Below the pieces are notes generated by a model. It was not told the origin of the DNA. It saw nothing but the letters and a program-made list of their open reading frames with translations, and did not search any database. Below are positions 36,186 to 43,596 of a DNA stretch of 64,000 bases, piece after piece. This stretch comes from G965116155 sp965116155 (GTDB taxonomy: Bacteria; Bdellovibrionota; Bdellovibrionia; Bdellovibrionales; UBA1609): contig OZ220488.1 of the NCBI GenBank assembly GCA_965116155.1, positions 1,302,001 to 1,366,000 on the forward strand, read 5' to 3'. Made by a program: the position numbers and the translations under genes. Each line of letters opens with the position of its first letter. Position 1 is the stretch's first letter.

Positions 36186-36866
36186 ATGAGACGTTTGTTT
36201 TTGTTCATGGTGGTATTTTTTTATGCCCTAACTTCTGTAGCTGAGGAAAGCAGCACAAGTGGTGCGCAAGAAAGCGCTCCTAAGAGCCAAAGCCTTGAGC
36301 CTCCCCAAATAGATCATCCTTTGGTTCAGCACGGTGCAGATCCGGTGTTAAAACTTTTGGAACAAGTCAATCCAATAAAAAAACCCACGCCCCTCCTCCC
36401 TAATGCCAAGCCAGATGTAGCAACAGCTTCAAATCCTATTTTGAATATGCATAAGCAACGCGGCAATACAAAAATCGCCAAAACACTTAATGCTTGCATG
36501 GGTTTAAATGTGGGGGTTTTGTCTGCCGTTACCCTTGCAGTAAATATTTTTAAAATGGTGCATGCACGCAGTTTGCACCCTTTTTTGAACCTTCCAGAAG
36601 CTCTTGCATTTGGCTTTTTTGCTGCAGGAGGGGCGTTTTTTGTAGAGTATGTTATGGGAGTGCCGTCTCTTGAAACATGTGAAAAAATAAGGCAGCAACT
36701 AACATCCTGGCTCCATATAGAAAACGGGCAAGTAAGCGCCACCTTTGCAGACCCTCATACGGGTGAAACTATAAAAGTGCGTTGTCTGGCTGAGTCTGAC
36801 CCCTCTAACACCACAACCGGCATAAAAGTTTTAGAAAAAACCTGTACCATCATAGACTCCAGATAG
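36186..36866 (+). CDS. Secreted/membrane protein with four-cysteine pattern (distant two-TM family member)
   Basis: A 226-residue protein. ATG 36186 follows GGGGTGA; the GTG at 36177 is less likely. A signal peptide (LFLFMVVFFYALTSVA) is followed by a Pro-rich region, two hydrophobic segments (about 105-122 and 137-155) and a small soluble end domain. Its four late Cys (NACMGL, ETCEK, VRCLAE, KTCTII) and the ENG-x-V / RCL spacing match the C-terminal halves of the proteins at 40692 and 52269, although the rest is diverged. I propose one family. Its last 26 coding bases are repeated downstream of the AbiE genes at 38765-38790. Function unknown. Confidence 0.65.
   Translation: MRRLFLFMVVFFYALTSVAEESSTSGAQESAPKSQSLEPPQIDHPLVQHGADPVLKLLEQVNPIKKPTPLLPNAKPDVATASNPILNMHKQRGNTKIAKTLNACMGLNVGVLSAVTLAVNIFKMVHARSLHPFLNLPEALAFGFFAAGGAFFVEYVMGVPSLETCEKIRQQLTSWLHIENGQVSATFADPHTGETIKVRCLAESDPSNTTTGIKVLEKTCTIIDSR
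36840..36865 (+). repeat. Left copy of a 26-bp direct repeat bounding the AbiE segment
   Basis: This is the last coding part of the gene at 36186 (TCTIIDSR). The right copy is at 38765-38790 with one difference (T to C). A second repeat, CAGAATATTGGACTGG with GCGCTCTAAT, lies at 37016-37040 and again at 38801-38825, in the same order relative to the first. Confidence 0.85.
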
Positions 36867-36872
36867 GCCTGT

Positions 36873-37012
36873 ATGCTTACGCCCAATTAAAGTGCTAGTA
36901 AAAACTCTTTAAGCAGCAAGTGCAGTCCCAAGAGCAGCTTCTTAAGCTGCTCTTGGGACTGCACTTACTGGCCAAGTTCGTTTTACTAGCACTCTGATGC
37001 TTACGCACTTTA
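36873..37012. repeat. Hairpin element with a 21-bp perfect palindrome
   Basis: Strands 36918-36938 and 36946-36966 are exact reverse complements around a 7-base loop. Outside them lie AGTGCTAGTAAAA and TTTTACTAGCACT, and both outer ends carry GCTTACGC-type motifs. The right half recurs inverted at 41464-41516 without its partner strand. Confidence 0.85.
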
Positions 37013-37104
37013 TCTCAGAATATTGGACTGGCGCTCTAATCTTGTGCAAGTACTTGAAATTATGTGGTTTTTTCAACAAATTGCATGAATTTTTAATAAA
37101 AATA

Positions 37105-37133
37105 TTGACTTTTGCGCCGCCATCGACGATACT
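37105..37133 (+). promoter_or_regulatory. Likely abiE promoter
   Basis: TTGACT and GATACT are separated by 17 bases, giving a sigma-70 pattern whose start would fall near 37140, just before the ATG at 37154 and its GAAGG site. A small palindrome CAAGTACTTG lies upstream at 37047-37056. AbiEi antitoxins commonly repress their own promoter, so an operator may be close by. Confidence 0.5.
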
Positions 37134-37153
37134 AAATGTACGAAGGTGTAGGT

Positions 37154-37756
37154 ATGAGGGCGCAAGCAGGCCTAGATAAAATGAAGCAATTCTTGACCTC
37201 TGGAAAGGTCTACAGAAGGTCCGATTTTTTAGGCATGACTTCTAGTGTGGATAGAAGCCTAAAGGCCTTAGTTGGGGCGGGTTTTTTAAAAAAGCTGCAA
37301 CATGGCCTATATTTAGCGCCTAAGCAGACTATCTTTGGAGAAGCTATGCCTGATGAAGAGGAGCTTTTAAAAAAGTTTTTAAATGATGATCACTTTGTTG
37401 TTTATGGACCTAGTAGGTTCAATGCTTTAGGCCTTGGAACGACACAGCTCTACAATAAAAGAGTGGTATTTAATCGCAAGCGCCATGGGGCAATGAGGCT
37501 TGGTGATAGAAGTTATGATTTTTATCGTTGGCGAGAGGCTCCTAAGGTTTTATCGAAAGAATTTCTTCTGGTTGAAATGTTTAATAAGTTTAGTGAATTG
37601 GCAGAGGATTATGATGCAGTTGTTAATAACCTTAAAGCCAAGCTCAGTGAATTTAATTCAGCTAAGCTGCATAATGCTCTTAATAGGTTTGGTACGAGAT
37701 CGGCACAGAAAAAATTAAGGCCTCTGCTAGAAGAAAATAAAAATGTACCTGCATAA
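37154..37756 (+). CDS. abiEi: AbiEi-type antitoxin (type IV toxin-antitoxin)
   Basis: A 200-residue protein with an N-terminal winged helix (YRRSDFLGMTSSVDRSLKALVGAGFLKKLQHGLYLAPK), the arrangement of AbiEi and DUF6088 antitoxins, which bind their promoter and counteract AbiEii. ATG 37154 was chosen because GAAGG lies 7 bases upstream and the preceding ATG 37136 falls at the predicted transcription start. The gene overlaps abiEii by 14 bases. Base composition is visibly AT-richer than in neighbouring genes, and direct repeats flank the pair, both signs of acquisition. Phage defence and plasmid-stabilising roles are known for the family. Confidence 0.87.
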   Translation: MRAQAGLDKMKQFLTSGKVYRRSDFLGMTSSVDRSLKALVGAGFLKKLQHGLYLAPKQTIFGEAMPDEEELLKKFLNDDHFVVYGPSRFNALGLGTTQLYNKRVVFNRKRHGAMRLGDRSYDFYRWREAPKVLSKEFLLVEMFNKFSELAEDYDAVVNNLKAKLSEFNSAKLHNALNRFGTRSAQKKLRPLLEENKNVPA

Positions 37757-38711
37757 TCATGAGAACTTTAAGGAATTAGTCGAACTAGTTGCTAAAGAGC
37801 AGGAGATTAATGACCCTTCTTTTGTTGAGAAGGACTACTGGATTATGCATTACCTGTATGGGTTGTCACACTTTGGGCTCGATATGGCTCTTAAGGGAGG
37901 AACCTCTATTTCAAAAGCCTTTAATATCATTCATCGTTTTTCAGAAGATATTGATATAAAGATTATTCCCAATAATGAGAGGGTGGGTTTTTGTGTTTAT
38001 ACGGACAAGAACCACAATAAACCTAAGCATCGAGAAAGTAGGAAAAAATACTTTGACTGGCTAGCCAAAGAGTTAAAATGCAGCATTGATGGCATTTTCG
38101 ATGTTACTAGAGACGGGGCTTTTGATGATGAAAAATATAGAAATGGTGGCATTCGTTTAATCTATGAAACAATGTTTGCGCCAAACCAAGCGTTGAAAGA
38201 GGGCATCCTTTTAGAGGTGGGTTTTGATAAAACCACTCCCAATATGGAAAAAGATATTTCCTCATGGGCCTATGACAAGGGCGTTAGTATTCTAGCAGAC
38301 AAAGGCTTAAAAGATAATAGGGCAAAAGGTGTGATTTGCTATGATCCACGATATACTTTTGTTGAAAAGCTTCAGGCCATTGTGACTAAGTATGCGCTTT
38401 ATAAGAAAGGCAAAAATCATGGCAAATGGCCGGTTAATTTTTTAAGGCACTACTATGATATTTACTGCCTTTTAGACTGCAAAGAAGTCCAGGGCTTTAT
38501 TGGGACTGATGATTATGAAGAGTATAAAAAAGCAAGATTTCGTAAATACGATACAGTGATTAAAAATTGCGAAGGATTTGCGCTATCCGACGAAGAGGAA
38601 CGAAAAATTTTTGAGGATCATTATCTAAAATCCTCTGCACTTTACTACAAAGGTCAAATACCTTTTGAAGACATTTTAAACCGCATACAATCGTATCTTG
38701 AAAGGCTTTAG
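37743..38711 (+). CDS. abiEii: AbiEii-type nucleotidyltransferase toxin
   Basis: A 322-residue toxin of the AbiEii/AbiGii nucleotidyltransferase family, which modifies tRNA or other targets with nucleotides. The catalytic motifs are plain: KGGTSISKAF and, ten residues later, SEDIDIKI with the two metal-binding Asp. A conserved Lys/Asp block follows in the middle (EVGFDKTT) and the helical C-terminal domain is complete. ATG 37743 lies inside the antitoxin gene, so translation is coupled. No hairpin element lies directly behind its stop; instead a direct repeat of the upstream gene end is found at 38765. Confidence 0.92.
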   Translation: MYLHNHENFKELVELVAKEQEINDPSFVEKDYWIMHYLYGLSHFGLDMALKGGTSISKAFNIIHRFSEDIDIKIIPNNERVGFCVYTDKNHNKPKHRESRKKYFDWLAKELKCSIDGIFDVTRDGAFDDEKYRNGGIRLIYETMFAPNQALKEGILLEVGFDKTTPNMEKDISSWAYDKGVSILADKGLKDNRAKGVICYDPRYTFVEKLQAIVTKYALYKKGKNHGKWPVNFLRHYYDIYCLLDCKEVQGFIGTDDYEEYKKARFRKYDTVIKNCEGFALSDEEERKIFEDHYLKSSALYYKGQIPFEDILNRIQSYLERL

Positions 38712-38764
38712 TTTCGGTTTCTATGACAGTGCAACCTCACTCCCTTAGACGATATGGACCCTTT

Positions 38765-38825
38765 ACCTGCACCATCATAGACTCCAGATAAGCCGCCCCG
38801 CAGAATATTGGGCTAGCGCTCTAAT
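38765..38825 (+). repeat. Right boundary of the AbiE segment: 26-bp direct repeat plus class I half-arm
   Basis: Bases 38765-38790 repeat the 3' coding end of the gene at 36186, followed by TAA in the same frame. In that frame an ATG at 38723 opens a 22-codon stretch ending TCTIIDSR, perhaps the remnant of a second copy. Bases 38801-38825 (CAGAATATTGGGC then TAGCGCTCTAAT) are a right half of a class I element with no left half nearby. Confidence 0.8.
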
Positions 38826-39637
38826 TGTATTGGGATGCCTCTTTTTTTGCAAAATGCCTTGGTATCTTCAAGGTTTTCAGTACGGTACTCAGATTCCGGT
38901 TTGCTGCTCTCAAAGGCAAAATACTTGGGGCAAATAAGGCGGTGGGTGAGCTCTCTTACATGCTCTACACACTGTTCGTGGTTATAAAATTTGTCGTTTT
39001 TTTCTCTTAAAGTAAAGCTTGTAAAGCTAAAACCTCTATGGGCAAAGAACTCTCTAGCATATGCAGGAGATGCGAGATCGGGGCTAGGCACCAAATCTAA
39101 GAGCTTGTACCTGAAAAACTTTGCTGTGTTGTCCTGCATTAGAAAGAAAAAATTAATAACAGAATTAAGGGATTTTGAGGCACAAACATCACCGCTTAAA
39201 AATAAAAATCTCGAAAACTCATGGTACGAACCAAGGCTTGTGTGTATCAAAAAACTCATGTGCTGTCGCAAGTTAGAATAAAAGCTCTTTGACTCAGGCG
39301 CATTAGGATTTTGCATGTATTGCCTATAGCTTTCTGATAAATGGGACTCCATAAAATTTACGGCAGCAGCTCCCCCCTCTTTAGAAAACACACTCAGAAA
39401 ATCCAAAGCCAATGCGTTTTGAGGCCACTTATTGGCATAGTCTAGCAGCGCCCTAGTAGCACGTTTTTTGTAGATGCCTTGCATGTTTGAAATAGTTTTG
39501 AAAACAGTCTTAGCGCGCGGGTTGCTTCGCCAAGCCTTTTTGGCGGCTTTTTTGTTGAGTATAATATCACTGGCATTAGCACTTGCCACCGTACCCGATC
39601 CCAAAACTAATAGCAAAATTAAACCTAATGCTCGCAT
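38813..39637 (-). CDS. Secreted helical protein of unknown function
   Basis: A 274-residue protein starting at ATG 39637, which has GGGAGGG 7 bases upstream; a longer frame to 39736 is unlikely. The signal peptide is MRALGLILLLVLGSGTVASA. The mature chain is rich in predicted helix and contains five Cys (GDVCAS, HEQCVEH, RLICPK, AFCKK and none in the first half). I recognise no family. It lies head to head with the matrixin at 39809. Its final LER-stop codons are the class I motif TTAGAGCGCTAG read on the minus strand, exactly as in the second ExbD gene. Confidence 0.65.
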   Translation of the reverse strand: MRALGLILLLVLGSGTVASANASDIILNKKAAKKAWRSNPRAKTVFKTISNMQGIYKKRATRALLDYANKWPQNALALDFLSVFSKEGGAAAVNFMESHLSESYRQYMQNPNAPESKSFYSNLRQHMSFLIHTSLGSYHEFSRFLFLSGDVCASKSLNSVINFFFLMQDNTAKFFRYKLLDLVPSPDLASPAYAREFFAHRGFSFTSFTLREKNDKFYNHEQCVEHVRELTHRLICPKYFAFESSKPESEYRTENLEDTKAFCKKRGIPIQLER

Positions 39638-39808
39638 CTTTGATCCCTCCCTATTTTGTTGTCGTTGTGACTTTGTATTTAAAAAAACATCAAACTGCAT
39701 GCTGCATCGTCCCATCCTGCTGAGGGCTCCCCGCATTGCGTCAACAAGGCCTAAAAAAAGCTTAAAAAGCTGCTATTTTTTGGTGCTGTCTTTTAAAAGT
39801 AAAGTTCC

Positions 39809-40591
39809 ATGCTAAAAAAATACCGTCTTGTACTTATGGCAGTGGCAGTGCTTTTTGTAGAAGCCGTGCAGGCGAAAGAGCCATACTGCGCATCGCCGGA
39901 TATCACGCCTACGTTTTATGGCGGCACCCATGCAGTGGCCCGATATGTAAAACTCATAGGGGGTATCGTTTTTTATGTGAGTCCTACTTTAGACAAGCGT
40001 TTTCATGAAGACATAAAAGCAGCAGCTAAAACCTGGAATGAGCACCTGCCTCAAGGCGCCCAAATTGCTCTTACTTTTTCACAAGCTAAATGGCGCAGTA
40101 AAATAAAAACACAAAGCGGCAAAGCAATGGCGATCATCCTAGAGCATGCTGGCGGCGTACTGCAACGCTTGCTGCGCACAGACTCACCTAATCTGCTAGA
40201 GGATCATAGTGACTTCTTGCCTGGTGGTACCATAGGCTCTGTAGAGATAGACCCTGCGCCCCCGTTGTTGCGCAAAAATCTTGAAGATATTCTCGCATAC
40301 GCGATACCTTTTTTATCGCAGATTTTTATTAACAATGTTGATCATCAGTTTTATGTAATGCAAAAAATAGACGCATTCCAAGACAAGCAGCCCTTTTACG
40401 GAACCATACTCCATGAAATGGGGCATACCCTAGGCCTAGACCACAATGACCACGACCCTAACAGCGTAATGTCTCGGCAAACATCAAGGCTGGCGCGCTT
40501 GAGTGACTCTGACATTAGGGCGATCCGCTGTGCTTATGGCATGGGCCCTCCTCGACCCTCTTTAAAGTCTTTTGCGGTGCCTGCCCCATAA
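39809..40591 (+). CDS. Secreted matrixin-like metalloprotease, paralogue 1
   Basis: A 260-residue zinc protease of the metzincin type. A signal peptide ends AVQA. The zinc site HEMGHTLGLDHND follows HExxHxxGxxHxD, with the Met-turn in SVMSRQ. Three paralogues in this window share the mature start KEPYCASPDITPT and the end DIRAIRCAYG, so two conserved Cys at the ends of the domain may pair. No PRCGxPD cysteine switch or propeptide is visible. A four-cysteine two-TM gene follows 100 bases later on the same strand. Substrate unknown; a secreted or periplasmic protease is the safe statement. Confidence 0.87.
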   Translation: MLKKYRLVLMAVAVLFVEAVQAKEPYCASPDITPTFYGGTHAVARYVKLIGGIVFYVSPTLDKRFHEDIKAAAKTWNEHLPQGAQIALTFSQAKWRSKIKTQSGKAMAIILEHAGGVLQRLLRTDSPNLLEDHSDFLPGGTIGSVEIDPAPPLLRKNLEDILAYAIPFLSQIFINNVDHQFYVMQKIDAFQDKQPFYGTILHEMGHTLGLDHNDHDPNSVMSRQTSRLARLSDSDIRAIRCAYGMGPPRPSLKSFAVPAP

Positions 40592-40604
40592 ACAACTCCT
40601 TAAA

Positions 40605-40650
40605 CACATAAACAATAGGATTTGACATAGGTTTATGTGGTGCTCTACAA
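40605..40650 (+). promoter_or_regulatory. Possible promoter inside an inverted repeat
   Basis: TTGACA (40622-40627) and CTACAA (40645-40650) are 17 bases apart upstream of the gene at 40692. CACATAAAC (40605-40613) and GTTTATGTG (40631-40639) are exact inverted repeats bracketing the -35 box, which could be an operator or a weak stem. Confidence 0.4.
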
Positions 40651-40691
40651 GAGTTGGTTAGAAAACACTTTTCTAGCAAGGAGCCAAGATT

Positions 40692-41333
40692 ATGCAGATT
40701 GGGCGCAAACTTTTAACACACGGCGTTTTGGTGCTGGTTTTTGGCGTAGCGGGGTTAAGCCCAGCAGCACAGGCTGAGCCTGTTGAGGGTTTGAGCAAGC
40801 ACGCTGTAGCCTACGCATATATGCAGCGCGTGCTTGAGCAATGCGCTGAAGATGCAGCTGTAGACTTGGAGCAAGCGCGCAAGAATGTGGGCGCGCTCAC
40901 ATCTTTAGGAGGCTTTTACGGTGCTGCGGTGGCCTTGCTGATCTCTGGGTTTGTGACAGATTTTAAGCCCTTCGTGTGGGGTGTGCCCGTGAGTGCTGCG
41001 GTGGGGTTTGTTGGAGGTGGTTTTGCGGCATATTTTCTCTTTAGGGGGCAAGTTGATAAGCATGCAGCCTCAAGTGTCTTGGGGGAGCAGGCTCAGGCCT
41101 ACCCAAGGTGCCATGGGCTTTTTGAAGTGACTTTAGAAAGTGGCAGTGTGTTTTTACAAGAGCGCGGAGGACCTTTTGGTATGCGGTGCCTTTTGGATTT
41201 GGATGTTGAGATGGATCTTTCCAGCTTGCCTGATAATACAGGTTTATTGAAGCAAAATGTTTCTTCTGTAGGCAGCTTAGAAAACACCATACTCCCACTG
41301 CCCATCCAGTACGAAACCTGCGAGTTAATTTAA
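40692..41333 (+). CDS. Four-cysteine two-TM membrane protein, paired with matrixin 1
   Basis: A 213-residue protein with AAGGAG before ATG 40692. A signal peptide ends AAQA. A helical segment (SKHAVAYAYMQRVLEQCAEDAA) leads to two Gly-rich membrane helices (about 75-92 and 98-118), then a soluble end domain with CHGLFEV, MRCLLD and YETCELI. It is about half identical to the protein at 52269, and the same four Cys appear in the protein at 36186. In both loci a matrixin gene is the neighbour, though the order differs. I recognise no family. An accessory or target role for the protease is a guess from context. Confidence 0.72.
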   Translation: MQIGRKLLTHGVLVLVFGVAGLSPAAQAEPVEGLSKHAVAYAYMQRVLEQCAEDAAVDLEQARKNVGALTSLGGFYGAAVALLISGFVTDFKPFVWGVPVSAAVGFVGGGFAAYFLFRGQVDKHAASSVLGEQAQAYPRCHGLFEVTLESGSVFLQERGGPFGMRCLLDLDVEMDLSSLPDNTGLLKQNVSSVGSLENTILPLPIQYETCELI

Positions 41334-41335
41334 AA

Positions 41336-41476
41336 AGTGCGTAAGCTGTATAGGTCGTAAAAACTCTTTAAGGCTTACGTTTCGCCCCCTTACATGACAC
41401 CCACTACGGGGGCCAAGGGGGCTTCACTTACTGCTTAAAGAGTTTTTACTAGCGCTTTAATTGGGCGTAAGCATCA
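41336..41476 (-). repeat. Class I hairpin with AAAAACTCTTTAA stem
   Basis: Arms GTAAAAACTCTTTAAG and CTTAAAGAGTTTTTAC flank an inner stem with GCCCCCTT and AAGGGGGC. The outer ends are CTGTATAGGTCG and TAGCGCTTTAATTGGGC, variants of the class I ends. It begins 2 bases after the stop of the gene at 40692. Confidence 0.85.
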
Positions 41477-41571
41477 GAGTGCTAGTAAAACAAACTTGGC
41501 CAGTAAGTGCAGTCCCAAGGCGACCATACTCCCGTCAAAGCCCCGTGCATTGAGTAAACTCAAGTTAGAGC
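41464..41571 (-). repeat. Truncated hairpin half and short shared segment
   Basis: Bases 41464-41516 are an inverted copy of the right half of the element at 36946-37005 (GCATCAGAGTGCTAGTAAAAC and onward) with no opposing strand. Next, CTCCCGTCAAAGCCC near 41527-41545 matches in inverted form segments at 52996 and 54171. A class I end TTAGAGCGC closes it. Confidence 0.7.
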
Positions 41572-41934
41572 GCTGTGGCTTGCTATTCTAGTCGACGCTG
41601 AAGCACTGTCTAAACACCTGTAATTGTTGTTAATTTTGTTGATATTTGGGGTTCTGTTTTTGCAGGGTTTTGTGTGTTTTAGGTGAAGCTGTCTAGTGCA
41701 CAAAAATGCCTCAGGCAGGCCCACTTGTCCCGTAAGGATAAAAGCGCCAGCAAAAACACTTTGATCAGAGACGCAGACACATTGGCAGCCCCTGCAAGGG
41801 GCGCCAGCCAAGGTGGCAAGCGAGGCTCCCATTCAAAGTGTTTTTGCGCGCTAGACAGCTATCAACGCGCCGGTAGCTTTGGACGATCTGTAGGTCCAAA
41901 GCGTACACACTCTCGTAGATGGCCCGCGCCCAAG

Positions 41935-42067
41935 GTGCGTAAGCATAAAAGTGGCCCCTTGAAATCTTGGGCGGATAGCGAAGCCACCTGCGCCCCTTTA
42001 TGGGGTGCTAAGCAGGTGGTAAGCGGAGAGCCCCAAAATTTCAAGGGAAAACTAGATAGCTACCGGC
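41935..42067 (+). repeat. Class II hairpin with CCCCTTGAAAT stem, inserted in another hairpin
   Basis: It starts GTGCGTAAGCATAAAAGTG and ends AACTAGATAGCTACCGGC. Arms CCCTTGAAATCTTGGG and CCCCAAAATTTCAAGGG pair with one exception and enclose CCACCTG/CAGGTGG. The unoccupied counterpart of its site is near 57430, where the flanking sequences are joined. Confidence 0.8.
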
Positions 42068-42270
42068 GCTATCAGATAGACTGCGTAGGGCTGAAGTCAT
42101 TTTTGTTGGCACTTTTATGCTTACGCCAAAAACCTGCAAAATAAGCGGCCCTCTAGTGCACGGAATATTAACCTTGCAGAGGTTTTGCGTGTTAGCCCCT
42201 TGTGCTGAAGTATGTTCTCCGGCTGACTCTGGTGTAAGTTAGAGCGCTAGTAAAATTCTCTGAGGTAGAG

Positions 42271-42386
42271 TGCGTAAGCATAAAAGTGTTAGTGAGGGCG
42301 CCCTGGCCAGAGAGCGCAGCCTGCTGACACACCTTTAGGTGTGCAAGGCAAGCGGTCTAAGCCAGGGTGCCCTCACGCGCTGGATA
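42271..42386 (+). repeat. 116-bp class II hairpin, copy B
   Basis: It is inserted in the loop of the class I hairpin of composite copy 2. In copy 1 the same place (near 18684) has TCTCTGAAGCAAAGCGG without it. It differs from copy A at two positions in the stem. Confidence 0.9.
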
Positions 42387-42533
42387 AAGCGGCGGCGCGC
42401 TGATAGCCCCAACGGGGCGACGATCAGGGTGCCAAGCGTCTTACAGAGAATTTTGCGACCTATAAGGGATCTGCGTGCCTGTAAGATACAGTATTAAAAC
42501 CCTAATGTGGCATGAATACGCGACAGCCGGAAG

Positions 42534-42657
42534 TGCGTAAGCATAAAAGTGTTAGTGAGGGCGCCCTGGCCAGAGAGCGCAGCCTGCTGACACACCTTTA
42601 GGTGTGCAAGGCAAGCGGCCTAAGCTAGGGCACCCTCACGTGCTGGATAGCTTTTCC
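42534..42657 (+). repeat. 116-bp class II hairpin, copy C, with short tail
   Basis: It is inserted between CAGCCGGAAG and CCGAAGAACATAC. Copy 1 of the composite has these joined at 18836. The core 42534-42649 is again 116 bp. The inserted tail AGCTTTTC has no equivalent in the other copies. Confidence 0.9.
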
Positions 42658-42681
42658 CCGAAGAACATACTTCAGTCACGA

Positions 42682-43596
42682 CTATTTTAGTACTCGCACG
42701 ATTTTAACAGGGCCATGGGTTGGGATTTCAAGAAGGGCCAGCACCTTTGTGCTAGTGCCATTTATAACTTGCACCATAATACTTTTTTTTGCCCTATGGG
42801 CCTCTCGTTGCAAGGGTACTAAGCGTTTTTCTAAACCCACCGGCAACTGCCCATGGGCTAACAAGCGTGCATCTAAACCCGCAACGCAAAATTCACGAAA
42901 ACCCGGCCTCAAAGCCACCCGCAAATCTACAAAGCCCCTTCCTGCCAGAGCTTTGGGCGACTCTTCCAGCTCCTCTAAAGACAAAGCTTCCTCCACCCTC
43001 CAGGGCCCCACGCGCGTGCGCCTTAAGTTGCTGAGCACCGCACCCACACCCAAGCGTTGTCCCAAGCTATGCGCCCACGATCTAACATAAGAGCCACTGC
43101 TACAACTGAAGCTCCACGTAGCCTGAGGCCACGCAGAAGCCGCAAGCCGTTTTATGCCCTTAAAACACATAGGCCTCACAATGCGGGGCACATCCATCCC
43201 CTTGCGTGCCTTTTTATACAAAGCCTCACCACCAGACTTGACGGCCGAAAAAGCCGGCACCTCTAGCTCTACAGTGCCCGACAAGTGTTTTTGCACCACT
43301 GTATCTACATGCTCCCAACCTGGGCTAGGAGCCTTTGCTTGCTCTAACACTCGGCCCGAAATATCCCAAGTGTCTGTTACTAAGCCAAACTGCACCTTGG
43401 CCACATAGCTTTTGTCTTGCGCCAACATATAGCGCGCCACTTTAGTGGCAGGGCCCAAAAGTACCAGCATTAAGCCTGTGGCCAAAGGATCTAAAGTGCC
43501 GCTGTGCCCTACTTGCTGAATAGACAAAGCCTTACGCACACGGGCCACCACTTTGTGACTGGTGATGCCAGCCGGCTTATCAATTAACAAAAGCAT
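42682..43596 (-). CDS. truB: tRNA pseudouridine(55) synthase
   Basis: TruB converts U55 of the T-loop of most tRNAs to pseudouridine. The 304-residue chain begins LLLIDKPAGITSHKVVARVR, carries the catalytic Asp in VGHSGTLDPLATGLM and continues with the conserved DKSYVAKVQFG and GSYVRSWAHSLGQRLG segments. It overlaps the upstream membrane-protein gene by one base (TAATG). Its stop codon TAG is the first triplet of the terminal inverted repeat of the composite at 41589-42684, so the element abuts or slightly rewrote the 3' end. Confidence 0.96.
   Translation of the reverse strand: MLLLIDKPAGITSHKVVARVRKALSIQQVGHSGTLDPLATGLMLVLLGPATKVARYMLAQDKSYVAKVQFGLVTDTWDISGRVLEQAKAPSPGWEHVDTVVQKHLSGTVELEVPAFSAVKSGGEALYKKARKGMDVPRIVRPMCFKGIKRLAASAWPQATWSFSCSSGSYVRSWAHSLGQRLGVGAVLSNLRRTRVGPWRVEEALSLEELEESPKALAGRGFVDLRVALRPGFREFCVAGLDARLLAHGQLPVGLEKRLVPLQREAHRAKKSIMVQVINGTSTKVLALLEIPTHGPVKIVRVLK

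Larger units (their letters stand above)
41589..42684. repeat. Composite repeat with terminal inverted repeats, copy 2, holding four inserted hairpins (1096 bp)
   Basis: This is the same element as 18322-18863, with TAGTCGACGCTGAAG at the left and CTTCAGTCACGACTA at the right; the right end contains the truB stop codon. Compared with copy 1 and with 57370-57496 it carries four additions: about 41731-41913 (inverted copy of 13435-13620), 41935-42067, 42268-42386 and 42534-42657. Taking these away leaves about 540 bp, the size of copy 1. No gene is present. Confidence 0.85.

Noticed and set aside
41334..42684. CRISPR array
   Set aside because: Repeats differ in length and stem sequence, are nested rather than regularly spaced, have no unique spacers of constant length, and no cas gene is present.
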